From NCBI RefSeq assembly GCF_022965805.1, contig NC_133104.1:44808682-44872681 (forward strand): a DNA stretch of 64,000 bases. Direction: 5' to 3'. A program made the position numbers and the translations under genes. The stretch's first letter is position 1, and every line of letters begins with the position of its first letter. Positions 24,280-35,954 of the stretch are shown piece by piece. The DNA comes from Primulina eburnea. Lineage: Eukaryota; Streptophyta; Magnoliopsida; Lamiales; Gesneriaceae. The notes under the pieces were generated by a model, which worked only from the letters and a program-made list of their open reading frames with translations, was not told the DNA's origin and made no database searches.

Positions 24280-24567
24280 TCCCGAGACGCTCCCGGGCAG
24301 CCGCCCGCGCTCCCCGCCAGCTGCCCGAACGTTTCGGGCAGTGGCGGCAGCCTCCAGCGCACAGGCGCGCGCGGCGCCGCGCGCAGCGTGCGGACGCTCC
24401 GCACGCTGCGCTGCGCAGTGCGCCGCGCACGGCGTGCGGACGCTCCGCACGCCGCGCGGCGCTGCGCGCGTACGCTGCGCGGCGCTGCGCCTCTGCGCGC
24501 AGGGCGCTGCGCGTCTCTGCGCGCCGCCCTGCGCGCGATCTGCCCGGAACTGTTCCGGGCAGATCCG
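24280..24567 (-). repeat. Extremely GC-rich block of stacked perfect hairpins in the retroelement leader
   Basis: An abrupt GC-rich island inside AT-rich DNA. It contains at least four inverted repeats: 24314-24347 (15-bp stem with one bulged base, CGT loop), 24381-24411 (14-bp perfect stem, CGC loop), 24430-24454 (11-bp perfect stem, CGC loop) and 24537-24565 (14-bp perfect stem, single-base loop). The rest is GCGC-rich filler. It lies about 150 bp downstream of the primer-binding site in element orientation, where retroelement RNAs carry packaging or dimerisation signals. Confidence 0.9.
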
Positions 24568-24699
24568 AAAAATAAATTTTTTTTTTTTTAATTTCGAAAA
24601 TCTGAAAATAAATTTTCGTGGTGCAAAATTTTCTGAAAAATTTTCTTGTGTGGTTAGAAATAAATTATTCAATATCTCAACCATACGATTTAGAAAAAA

Positions 24700-24715
24700 T
24701 CTGGCTCTGATACCA
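24700..24715 (-). other. Primer-binding site (initiator Met-tRNA) of the 9.7-kb copia element
   Basis: Minus-strand TGGTATCAGAGCCAGA one base after the CA end of the 5' LTR. TGGTATCAGAGC is the classic complement of the plant initiator Met-tRNA 3' end. Confidence 0.95.
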
Positions 24716-24716
24716 C

Positions 24717-26970
24717 TGTTGGATCCGAGTTTTCTACACGCCCAAACGCAGCGGAAGTTTTAAAATTTTATTTTTATTTTGACAATCAAAATATGTTTGG
24801 ACGCTCGTATGATTTTAACTAAAACATTCATAGGGTGTTAAAAGTTATACCTTTGGTGAATAAATCACGTGGCTCCAACTACTCCGGTATTAGCGGACGT
24901 AGCTCTTGTTGTAAATCCCTACGAACATTCTTCGATCTCCGAATTAGGTCCACGACCAGATTATTTGTTCCTCTTCTAACTTGCACTAGAAAATTAGAAG
25001 AATTTTGCGTAGAGTTAGAACACGAAAAATCGACTCAACACCCAAGCCGAATTTTTCTTTTCCTTTTTTTTTGAAAGAATTTTCGAGAGGAGCCCCTTGT
25101 TTGATATTAGAAGAGCCGAAAGTTTACATGAATCTTGCCAAAAGAATTTTTGGATGCATTCACGTAAAATAAGGATCAAATCCTTATAATTATGTCTAAT
25201 CTTCAATTTAATTAATTAATGAGATAATTAAATCAATTTAAAGATTCTACAAATATTTTCATGACAAATCATGAAACTCTCGGATGCAATCTTCGTGAAC
25301 CACAAAATAGGAATAGTGGAGGCTAGGTCAATATATATATTTATTTCCTTAAACACAATAATCTTGACCTAAATTTCATAATTAACCTTAATAGGCTTGA
25401 TTAATTAATTAGGCTAGTCACACTAGTTTAATCCATTAATCAAGGCCTATTAATAACTTTAATTATTTAATATGTTGGACTTGTACTCCTACAAGCCCAT
25501 TAAACATATTATCTACCATATTTAATTTATTAATTAATCAACTCAACTCTTGAGCTTAATGAATTAAATACATTATAAATTCAACATTTGAATTTATTAT
25601 TTAAATTATAAATTCAACTCCTTGAATTTCTATCACCTCCAAAATTTAATATTTAATAAACCCAACATTTGAGTTTAATAAATTAAGTTCTCAAATTTCA
25701 TAAATTCAACTCCTTGAATTTATTCTCTCCAAATTTCATAAACTCAACTTCTTGAATTTACTATCTTATAAATTCAACTCCTTGAATTTATTTTCTCAAA
25801 ATTCAATTATCATAAATTCAACTCCTTGAATTTACTATATCATAATATAAATTCAACTCTTTGAATTTATTCTCTCAACGGGAACAAACAATCCAGTGCT
25901 TGTGTGACCCTCAATGGTTCAGGGATACAGCTAGCCGTGGGTTCACAACTCTTTGTGATTCAGGACATAATCCTTTATTCGGGCTTACCCTAGTTAGCCC
26001 CATTCTTTTCACCAACACCTTGATCAAGAATGCCAGAACTCATTTCTGATTACACCCATCGGATCATGGTAAGAGCGTCTAGTAGCATCGCCCCATGATC
26101 CCCTAGGTATCACTGATAGTGCCTGCAAGAACCAGTAGATTATGATTAACGTACAGTACGGTCCCTTCATCTCATATATCCCGATCGAATCTGCAACCAT
26201 TGGTTCATCGAGGGTTGCATATTAATTCGATAACTATGTGATAACTATAATAGTGGCATCGCGTGTACTATTTGGAGAACTCCTTCTCCAACGTACATCT
26301 CGTACTCTGGCCAGAGATTCCATGCACTATTATTTCATTAGATCACATAGGATATCCACACCCGTAGGTGAGCGGTGAATCCCCGACTACAATGCACTGG
26401 CTCCTATATGTGTCGCAATTGTACCCAACCTCGCCACCTGATGACTCTCCTGGAGCCGGTAAACGAGTCAAAGCACAGCCCTAGCATATAGAGCCTCAGT
26501 GTTGTCCCGGGTCGTAAGGACTAATGGTGTACAATCATAACCACGGACTTATCCTCTCGATGAATGATAACCACTTGAAAAGTCCGAGGGAGGGTTGTTC
26601 GGTATAATCATCATATGACTACCCATCTGTATGTTTGGACATCTCTATGCCCTTACCAAGAAACGCAGTACACAACATCACAGATGCTAGTCTCGAGCTC
26701 AAGCGACCTTTATCCATGTTTTAGGCGGCTGAATCGACTAGGAACGAATTTAGAATATGCAGTGTTTACAAATGAGTTTCAACATCGAATTACGATTCAT
26801 TTGTATTAAAGCATAATCAAGGACTTTATCTATGCTGCTTGCATGGGTATACAGATAAAGTATTACGAAACCATTAAGAGTTAAATTATATTAAAATAAA
26901 GATTGTTTATTTCACTTGAGTCAATAAAATCCCTAGCCAACCGTTGGCATGCAGGGCATCTACTCTAACA
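24717..26970 (-). repeat. 5' LTR of the 9.7-kb copia element
   Basis: 2,254 bp, the promoter-bearing LTR for the minus-strand element. Its outer end is only 115 bp past the stop codon of dioxygenase copy B. Confidence 0.95.
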
Positions 26971-27085
26971 GTTTTTTAAATCAATTTCTATTTCTCAAAC
27001 CCCCCAAAGATATCCAGTCCCAAGTGTTTTTTCATACCAAAGTTCAATAAAATTGATATACATGCAAGCAATCTGAAATTGGTTA

Positions 27086-28836
27086 TTACAACCTGAATTC
27101 TTCAAGACCAGACCTGTCAATAGGCCTCAAGAAAAACTTAGATATATACTCCCTTACGGTAAACTCTTTGTATTTTTTGGGATTTTCTTCTGATAACAGC
27201 TCTCTTATCGGCCCATAAATTCTTTCGGGAATTGTGGCACCAGTAAAGAACCCCGCCACTGAAATTCTTGGCCCCACCTGGTTGGCAACAACTCGATGAT
27301 CTGGGCTTATGAACTTATCATTTGATATTATCTGAAAATATAGTAATAATATGTGATATCTGAAAATACTGCAACAAAAATGAACAATTATCCTTTATCG
27401 GGATACATGGCATTTAATTTATTACCGGTTCTGTGAAACAAGACTGATCTAATGTCATGTAAAATATGTCAAAGATGTTAGAAAAACATCAAATTTAGTA
27501 TATAACTTGTTCATCTTCAATTTTTGTCTAATAACTTGGTTTTTATTTGTTTTGTTGTTTTTATGTCACAAACCACAAAACTCATCAAACATTATTTATC
27601 AGACATTGATATTCTCCTACGTAACTTTTAATTTATTGGATTTACGGTTTCGGACTTGCCCAATTGGACAAAAGAAAAAAAATCCAACGATGGATGGCAA
27701 ATTTGCCCAACTAAAATTTCAATTTTTACCAACGATGATTGGAGCCTTTTTAGCTTTTTATACATTTCACATGTGCCTTTTTAACGAAGCAAGATTTTTT
27801 TGGGCCTGGGTCTAAGGTATTAGACACGCGAGTCGCAACTAACCTGCAACATGTCCCCAATGTTGACAACCAAACTTCCAGGCAGGGGATTCACATCAAC
27901 ATACTGATTTTTATGCAGGACTTGGAGGCCTCCGATCTGGTCTTGCAGAAGAATTGTCAAGATTGACGGATCCGTGTGTTTGCTTGTGCCTAACGTTAGC
28001 TCGGGCTCAGGGCAGGGCGGGTAGTAGTGACCGATGAAAGTTCGTCCTTTGGCGCATTCCATGTCACCTAGGCGATGTGGTTCCACATCAAGAGCTTCGG
28101 ATAATAACTCAAATAGAGTTTGTGCCAATTTTGTAACTCGATCAATGTACTCCAAAGTTGATTCCCTGATGAACGTGATCGAACAAGTTATCACCCGAGT
28201 CAAAATGGCCAAAATTTCTTTAAAAAATCCATCTTTTGAACCACATATCGTATCAAACCTACCAAATTCAAGATCAAAAAAGAAAAAAGCTCACCTACAA
28301 ATCTTGGGCAACTCATCAGGCTGAATCCGATCAGAAATCTGCAGGGAAATGGTCAACGAATCACGCCAATTAGCAGCCTTTGATCTGTACAAGTCAACGT
28401 TACTTCCATACTTCACCTTCTTCATCCTATCATCCGTATAGAAATCTCTCTTCACCTCAACATCCTGCTCATGAAACATCCTCGTCCCATCCAACATCGA
28501 ATCCAAAACCCCCACAGGAATCCCATGATTCACCACGTGGAAAAGACCCCATTCTTCGGATGCCCGTTTGATTTCAGAAACAATGGTCTTGCGTTGATCA
28601 CGACCTGATTCGGCTCCTCCTAGATCGATAACCGGAACTTGTAACGAATCCGAGGGGATGTGCTGCGATTCCTCGGCAAGCTCATCGGTTGGTCGAACGA
28701 AAATCTTGGGAATTTTCAGAACTCCGCTGTCAACTATCCCTTTGACGCCTGCTTTGCTTTCTTCAAAAGATTTCAGATCTTTTGTACGTTCGTAGGCTTC
28801 TGATAAAGAATTTCCGATAGTAGACAGGTTATCCAT
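27086..28836 (-). CDS. 2-oxoglutarate/Fe(II) dioxygenase, ACC-oxidase homolog (copy B), 369 aa
   Basis: Three GT-AG exons: 28836-28295, 28165-27844, 27331-27086 (542+322+246 bp; Arg181 split AG|G; second intron in phase 0), the same intron positions as copy A. DOXC-class dioxygenase with the usual family length. Iron ligands H244 and D246 (SKHTDPS) and H300 (PDHRVV); 2-oxoglutarate ligands R310 and S312 (RIS). The N-terminus [17 protein letters not shown] and single PVIDL block are normal, so copy B represents the unduplicated form. The substrate is unknown. The copia insertion starts 115 bp beyond its stop codon, so its 3' UTR and polyadenylation may now use element sequence. The upstream intergenic DNA holds a TTCGGTT-rich repeat from about 28945. 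Confidence 0.94.
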
Positions 28837-28944
28837 TTTTTATGGTTAATTTACTAAGAGAATTGGGGGAGAAGTCGAAGTTTGGGAGAGGATTGATCCA
28901 TACGAGGATCGGCGGTGCTTATGTACGGGGAAGGTTGGTTAGTA

Positions 28945-29487
28945 GACGTAGGTTAAATTGAATTAATCGATCGAATCGAGTCAATTCGGAAATTCGATTC
29001 GGTTATTCGAAAATTCGATTTTCAAATTAAAAAAAATTTGATTATATTGATTAATTCAGTTCGATTATGATTTCAAAATTTTGAAATCGGTTAATCGAAT
29101 TAACCGATATAATAAATATTATTATTTAATTAATTTGTTTATTTATCAATTTTTATAAATATTTTAGTTTTTATTTTAAAATCGATATAATATGTATTAA
29201 TTGTTTCAAATAAAACTTGTACATTTGTGATGTGTGTGATTTTATATTTTTATGCATTTGTGTAAACTTTAGTGTTAAAAAAAATTACATATGTAATTAA
29301 ATTTAAATCACAAATTTTTTTAGACTAATCGACCGACCGAATTAACCGATTTTAATTCGGTTCGGTTTTCATCGGTTATGAAAATTAATTCAGTCGGTTC
29401 GGTTATGGTTAAATATTTCGGTTCGGTTCGGTTATGGCTAACTCGGTTCGGTCGGTAATCGAATTAACCGAATGCTCACCCCTAAAT
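28945..29487. repeat. TTCGGTTCGGTTA-rich transposon remnant
   Basis: Dense ATTCGGTTAATTCG-type motifs in both orientations at 28960-29110 and 29320-29480, with an AT-rich centre, ending CCGAATGCTCACCCCTA. This end matches the GGGGTGAGCA-type terminus of a common class of plant non-autonomous DNA elements (probably hAT); the left terminus has decayed. It lies directly upstream of dioxygenase copy B, about 110 bp before its ATG. Confidence 0.5.
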
Positions 29488-31377
29488 AGATGTCAGTTTT
29501 TTTCATCGATGGTAAAAAAAAATTCAATATAGTTTGGCTTAACCTTGAATTAATTTTAAAATAAACCCTTAATTATATTAACTTCTAATTATATCCTTTA
29601 GCCCACGTTAAATTAGTCAAATAATTTTAAATTAAGATAAGTAATCAAATTAGACTATTAATTATTATAATTAATTTTGGTCTTAAATTAAGATAATTAA
29701 TAAAAATATCCTATTAATTATGTGAAATTCCAAATATGTTAATTAACTTTTTACATTCTTTACATTATTTTGTACCAACACATACATAACTATAAGATTG
29801 TAGTTTAATTAAAATAACAAAATATTATAACGCATTAATTCATACTAAAATTTATTAAAATATAAAATTAAGGTATTAAAAATAAATGATTTGTATATAT
29901 CTTAGTCATGGTTTATTAAATTAAAATTTTATAATTATTGGCAAAAGGACATCTAAATATTTATAGATCATGACATTTGCTTAACTCATATACTTAGTGA
30001 AATGACATTGATAGTAATCTGCAATGCTCATAAAAAGAATCAAGTAGAAACTAGTAATTAACACATATGCATATATAAATATAAAAAATTTAGAATAGAA
30101 AAATAATTTAAATAATCATTTTTCTCAATTTATTTTCAAAATTAGTCTGTAAAATTTTTAAATAAATTTATGGAGTAAAATATATTTATCATTAAACTTA
30201 TTACTTCGTATATAATGCATTTTTTAGATTAAAGCTCATATTTTGATATATGAATAATTTATAAAATGTAAAATAAAAAATATATGATTTGGTACTATCA
30301 TTAAATTAAAATATCTGACTCAAATTATAAAACAAATGTAAAAGATAAATGCATAGAAAATTTTTAAGAATTTAATAATTTTAATAAATTTACATATTTT
30401 TATTATTATTGAAATTATTCTTATGGTAAACTAAAAACTGAGTAATATTTAATATTTATTTCAATTATTATCTGAGGAATTTTGGAAAGTAATTTGGGTC
30501 AATTTTTTTTTTTTGGGACATAATAATTCACTAAGTTGTAGTCATGGATCTCCTCTCACATTTCTTCTCATTTGGGTGGCCTAGCTTCTATAATAAAAAT
30601 AAAAAATTACAAACAACATTTGTTTATTTATTTATTAGTAAAATAAAATAACTTTATAAATCTTAGAACAAGTTGAAGCATTTTGAGAAATCATGCCGTG
30701 AAGATCCTATCGCGTAGATGAGCTTGATGAAGAGACACTGACGTATGGACACACATTGATCGAAGGAGATTCACTGGTACTGGAGATTTTACTCTGAAAG
30801 AAGAAGTTAAGGCAGGAAAAAAAAAGGTTCTTGCAATGTATAATGCTGTGGAGGCCTACCTTATTCAGAATCCTAATGCTTATATATGTTTAATTTCATG
30901 TTGCTCTCAACTTTCAAACGTTGTTCTTTGTGTCGTTGCTTTTCTTGACCTTTCTTATGGAAAAAGGATCTTGTAATATATGTATAACCTAATAATGAAC
31001 TTGTCAAATGAAGTTTTATGGCCTTGATCTGGTTGACAAATTAAGGGTAAAATTAAGTTTTTCATTGCATAATCCCTACCTACTACCTACCTTACACTAA
31101 AACCATTAACATTTTATAACTAACATTAATGTTGCTAACTCATTTTAATTAAAATGATTACAAAATTTATTATTTGTCTACTCAAATGGCAATTCATGTA
31201 ATGAAAATAACATATTTAATGACGAAAACAAAGATATTTTATATTTAAACAATTACATAATTTTTATTAAACTTGTTGACGCGATGATAAGTAAATTAAT
31301 ACACAGAATAAAAGTTCACTTTTTCAACCAAAACAAATACATGCATGCATTAATGAAACAAAAGAAACCTCCAAACC
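29488..31377. other. Intergenic AT-rich DNA
   Basis: No gene recognised. About 30690-31000 is less AT-rich and on the plus strand reads like unspliced non-coding or decayed exon sequence (GATGAGCTTGATGAAGAGACACTGACG), but no continuous frame with known similarity was found. Confidence 0.45.
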
Positions 31378-31593
31378 TTAAGATCTGTACAGCCTGTATA
31401 ATTTTTCTGGGAAAACATATTTATGGTCAAGGCCTTCCATTTCCCAGATTATAATTTTCAGCTGTAAGCGACCCCATAACTTCTTCAAAGGGCTGGCCAC
31501 ACACCAAAGTATGTAGTAAAAAACCCTCCATAATACCAACAATACAAATTTAATCAAATTTATAACTACGCTCTTCAAATTCTTGAATTCCAT
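31378..31593 (-). CDS. Possible small hydrophobic protein, 71 aa, unrecognised
   Basis: ATG at 31593. Residues about 9-33 are strongly hydrophobic (VVINLIKFVLLVLWRVFYYILWCVA), followed by a basic stretch and a charged C-terminus with WEMEGLDHKYVFPEKLY. A minus-strand TATA-like sequence (TATATAAATTC, about 31893-31908) lies some 300 bp upstream. An upstream open stretch (31679-31861, no ATG in frame) also encodes a hydrophobic tail. I recognise no family. It may be a genuine small membrane peptide gene or chance; the membrane segment and the promoter-like motif are the only support. Confidence 0.3.
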   Translation of the reverse strand: MEFKNLKSVVINLIKFVLLVLWRVFYYILWCVASPLKKLWGRLQLKIIIWEMEGLDHKYVFPEKLYRLYRS

Positions 31594-33156
31594 TTTTTTT
31601 TTTTTTGGCTTTGTTTCTTTAGACTAAACTGGGCACACTTGCACCGAGTCTTGCCATTAAATAAGCAAAAATAATTTGTTAGTTTAAGTGGTGACATTGA
31701 TTTGTGATAATGAAAATGGCAAGAATTGAAACAAGGGCCACAAATTGAAGGAGTGGAGATGATTTGTACCGTGAACCCGATGATGATGAATACGTAGATA
31801 AGACATCGATATAGAGCCAGGGGCGGACGTTTTTTTTTTTTACAAGATTCTCGAAAGCCAATATATATCTATTAACCTTGAAACGAACATAGGGAGAATT
31901 TATATATAACTCGACTGGGATTAATTACCACGACTTGGTGAGGTGAAAAATCTGCCATTTTACATCAGGCCAAGGACCGAGCCTGTGTCAAGCCACCTGG
32001 GGACTGTTTAGCCACATCTTTTCATAAATTTTTTAAACAAGGTTGGAGTGTTTTGATTTAATCTGTATTTTTTTATGTGGTTGTCCCATTTTAGCTATAA
32101 TCAGTTGCATTTACGTGATTATCATGCAAGTGTGGGGACATTGGTGAATTTTTTTAAAATAAATTAATTAAAGAAATTACAATTTTATCCTTATAAATTG
32201 ACATGTTTTGTATTTTAATCATTTAATTTTGTAAATATTTAATTTTCATCAAAAATTTTGGATTTTTTGATTTGGTATTTTTTCAAACTAAACTAATCGA
32301 ATATTATTTATTTTTTCGCATTAATGTTCTCCTACTAACTCATAGATAGCGAGAATAAACATACACTATTCATATTAAAATAAATATAAACAAAAATAAA
32401 AAGAGAAATAAAGTAAAACAACTATTAATATTTTAAAATGAGAGAAAAAAATATATCAATTTTCTTTATTTTTGCTCAGATAGATTTCAATGTGTATAAT
32501 ATAAGTTTTATTTTTGCCACATGAGACAATCACAAGAACATCGTTATCAAACAAACAATATTTAGTAGATTTAGTGGCTTCAGGGGAAAAAAGACAAAAA
32601 AATTTCACACAAATGAATGATATATATAGTTTATCGAGAAAATCACTGCAAAAACTCATCCACCTAATCTACATGTTTAATGGTTAAAATTGCTCATTTT
32701 TTTAAACCATCCAACTTTAGGCCTCGATTTCCTTTCGTATTGCAGTACAACAAAGTTTAATTAGGGTCACAGTTGATGATACCCTTTTAGTTTTAGGTAT
32801 ATCCCTATGTGAATACTTGGATATTTAAGGTGTACTACTGCACAAAAAATCAAACTTTTCATGTCGAAAATTCAATTTTTTCATTTGAGTTCCACAAAAG
32901 TAACAAGGTTTAAATCCGCAACCAAAGAGCAAGTGGTGAGCTTTCCAATGTTTTAAAGGGAATCCACCCCATCGCAACGGGAGTGAATCATTCCACAAAT
33001 TTCGACGGTGCTACAATCAGACACTAGTGAAAAAAATGCTACTGGTACTCTTGGACCAGCACCATTTTGTTATATAGCCCTTTTGTTTGGACTTGTCGTC
33101 TGGAATTAAAAGGAAACTTGGACAACCCCACAAGTGATTTCTTTAAGGCAAAAACT
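31594..33156. other. Intergenic AT-rich DNA
   Basis: No gene recognised on either strand apart from the weak small-ORF candidate at its left edge. Confidence 0.45.
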
Positions 33157-33325
33157 TGTGTGAGACGGTCTTACGGGTCGTATTTGTAAGACGGATATCT
33201 TATTTGGGTTACCGATGAAAAAGTATTATTTTGTATGCTAATAGTATTACTTTTTATTGTGAATATGAGTAAGGTTGACCCGTCTCACAGATTAAGATCC
33301 GTGAGACAGTCTCACATGAGACCCA
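33157..33325. mobile_element. MITE with GTGAGACGGTCTTAC-type inverted ends
   Basis: Left end TGTGTGAGACGGTCTTACGG; right end, reverse complemented, GTGAGACTGTCTCACGG: imperfect terminal inverted repeats of about 20-25 bp, plus an inner pair (GGGTTACCGATGAAA / GGTTGACCCGTCTCAC). Total about 170 bp with no coding capacity. Related degenerate copies are at 12270-12385 and 42000-42125. Confidence 0.55.
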
Positions 33326-33978
33326 CTATTTCTTTAATTTATAACAATATTGGATGTTACGTTATTTCAGAATTTGATTTAGTTTCGAGCATGAATAGAC
33401 TGTCATTAAGGTAATATTCTCCCACCATGTTCGATCTATATTATATAAGACCACAGACTTTATATTTATAATATATATACAACCTTTAAGAAATGATGAG
33501 ACTTTCTAGATAGACCTCACATTCAGATTAGCTAGACAGTTTTTCATTCAAATCATTTATGAACATACACTTGTTCAATTGGAAAAGTTGTACTAATTAA
33601 TTCAGAATTCTTACGACACAATTTATTATTTTAATTACTAAAATAATAATCAAAACTCTAAATCCGAATTAATTTTGATTTAGTCCCTAATGTCCTAAAT
33701 GCCCAAGTACTATATTTTGACAATTAAATTATATAATTTTGAGGTTCCTCCAAATATTTCACCAATGTAATTTAAACTTATTTGGAGAACATCAATTTAT
33801 TAACTCTTCATCTTCTTCTTTCCGTGAGTTTAGTTTTACATAGTATTACTATGTAATATTTATCGTTAAAAATGCATAAATTTAAAGCCAAGAAACACGA
33901 TATTCCCAAATTTTTCAGATATGTAGCTCCAAGTGTCAAATTTAGATAAAGGAGCAAGGGAGAAATTCCGTCAAGACC

Positions 33979-35403
33979 TTAGGAAAAAGAGGAGGAAACA
34001 TACTCCTGCACCGTAGTTTCCCTATACTTCGGTGGATCATCTTCGGATACCAAATCCTGGATTGGTCCGTACACATTAGAGGAAGGCCTGAAAGAAGTGC
34101 TACAGATACACGGGGACCTTGTCGCTCGCTTCGACTTTATGCTCAACGCTTTTGAATTTGTCATTTGATATAATCAGTGTAAAGAAAAGTTCAAGAACCA
34201 TTAATCTAGTTAGTATATGCAATGTAGGAACTGAGTCGGGTGCACTCGGGGTTAAGTATTGATGATATGCTGGTGTTCAAGTACTCCATCACCTATTGCA
34301 ATATCTTGATTCGTGCATATATTGAGTTACTGTGGTAGAACTCAAAAAACTCGAAGTTCAGCGCTGATACTTCGCAACAATGATTTACCTAATAAGTAGA
34401 GCTTACCTGCAACAGATCTCCAATATTAATCGCTAGTGCACCGGGAACATCAGGAATATCAATCCATTGGTTCTCAACCAAAACCTGAAGGCCACCGATT
34501 ACGTCTTGCAAAAGCACCCATCATCTGTATGTTTGCTTGCTCCCAAGATCAGTTATGGCTGTGGACAAGCTGTACAGTAATGGCCATAAATGCGAGAACA
34601 TCTGCACATTCCGTTTCTGTTAAAAAAACTTATTTGAGACCTAGAGACTCGGAAACTAGCGTGAATAACCAGAATCCTAGGCCCATCACATGTTTCGAGT
34701 ACTCGATTTGTATGTTTCTGTACATTAATGCGGCTATTACCTTGTCAAGAGGATTGAAAGGAGCGCGAACAATAGGATTAACTATTTCTTCACCATTAAT
34801 GTTTGACAAATAGGATTCGAATTTTTGATAATAGGTGCATGTTAAATCGATTGAGGTTGAATTTTTGCCTTTAGTAAATGTTGTGACTAGATTTTCTTAT
34901 CGAAAAGAAGATATCCCTTCCACATAACTGCACGTAGCCGGTAGTTCTTCCTCCTGCAGATTTGGAGCCATGAAACAGAAAAATGTATCCTTCCAGTTCG
35001 CCGCTGCTGCAGTATACAGGTCAAATTACTGTTATAGACGAATGTTCTCGTCCCGTCACGCGTATAAAAGGGTTTCTTAGTTTCTGTATCTTGCTCATAA
35101 AACTCCTCACCCCAGAAAGTAACTCAGCCGGTACATCCACGGGGATCCCACGATTCACTATTTGAAAAAACCCGCAAGTTTCCGATGCACGTCAGATAAT
35201 TCCTACGACATCCTCGTGCAAGTTTTGATCGTTTTCGATTCCTCCAAGATCTCTAACAGGAATGCTGAAATCCATCTTCTTATGTGATCTTTTGAGTTGT
35301 CGTCGATGGTATTATCGTTTGGAAGAACAAATATTTGAGGGAATGTAACGAGTCCTTCATCGACTGGTCCCTTGACATAGGAACAGTCGGTATGGATACT
35401 CAT
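33979..35403 (-). pseudogene. ACC-oxidase-homolog dioxygenase pseudogene (copy C)
   Basis: Third member of the tandem family. All three exons are recognisable on the minus strand: exon 1 from ATG 35403 (KGPVDEGLVTFPQIFVLPND, then after frameshifts NRGIPVDVPAELLSGVRSF and LRNPFIRVTG), exon 2 about 34830-34408 (GHYCTACPQP, stop, [12 protein letters not shown], then frame change to [32 protein letters not shown] followed by a GT donor) and exon 3 to 33979 (YGPIQDLVSEDDPPKYRETTVQEYVSS). At least three frameshifts and several in-frame stops; the HTD iron motif is still visible but the third His region is out of frame. It cannot make an active enzyme. Confidence 0.88.
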
Positions 35404-35954
35404 CTTATTTATTATATTATTAACATCGTCGCAGGATAATCAATTTCATCAGCATCCACGTATCCGTCGGAAGATTAGATATTCAAATTATACCCAAAAT
35501 CTTATTACGCATGTATTGTATTTTCTCAAATTTGAATTATTTAGAGTAAAATATGAATATTTACTAAATTGTTGATCATAATATAAACAAAAAATAAATA
35601 TAAAAATTAAAAAATTAAACATTATAGAAGAAATAACAAAATTATATAAACAAATTATTATAACATCAGTATCATACAAAAAATAATACCAACATGTACT
35701 AATAAACGCAAATTTATTACCTTGTTCATCATCTTCATTAAATCTAACGGATCTACGATATGATAGACCACTCCAAATGATTGTGGGGAATCGCATCTTA
35801 CCAACTACCCCGCCTACTCAAATAGTACTGCCAACAATTTTTCTCGATCCGTTTTCCTTTTAATTCAATTTTTTTCCACGATTCTCGGTGTGGAACATCT
35901 CCCTGCCTCCCTCACATCGAGAGGGGATTCGAAGAGCAAAAGGCAGTGAGAAAC
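35404..35954. other. Intergenic region between divergent genes
   Basis: Separates the minus-strand dioxygenase pseudogene from the plus-strand lesion-inducing gene. Contains the probable promoter and leader of the latter (pyrimidine-rich from about 35830). Confidence 0.45.

Larger units (their letters stand above)
17306..26970 (-). mobile_element. Complete Ty1/copia LTR retrotransposon insertion, 9,665 bp, coding-defective
   Basis: Two direct 2,254-bp LTRs (17306-19559 and 24717-26970) begin TGTTGGATCC and end TCTAACA, flanked by a 5-bp target duplication GTTTT (17301-17305 and 26971-26975). Orientation is minus: the primer-binding site TGGTATCAGAGCCAGA (complement of initiator Met-tRNA 3' end) follows the right LTR and a purine tract AAGTGGGAGAT precedes the left LTR. 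Domain order on the minus strand is gag, GAG-pre-integrase, integrase, RT, RNase H, which is copia order. All coding domains carry stops or frameshifts and RT lacks its N-terminal part, so the copy is non-autonomous. LTRs aligned by eye without indel show one mismatch (18940 A versus 26351 G), indicating a very recent insertion. It sits between dioxygenase copies A and B in the same transcriptional orientation. Confidence 0.95.

Noticed and set aside
24160..24763. Long overlapping Ala/Arg-rich frames on both strands
   Set aside because: They exist only because the GC-rich hairpin block lacks AT-rich stop codons. Composition is repetitive on both strands and the region is the non-coding leader of a retroelement.
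31679..31861. 60-codon minus-strand frame with hydrophobic tail
   Set aside because: Starts only at a TTG and has no internal ATG; mentioned as context for the neighbouring small-ORF candidate but not called as a gene.
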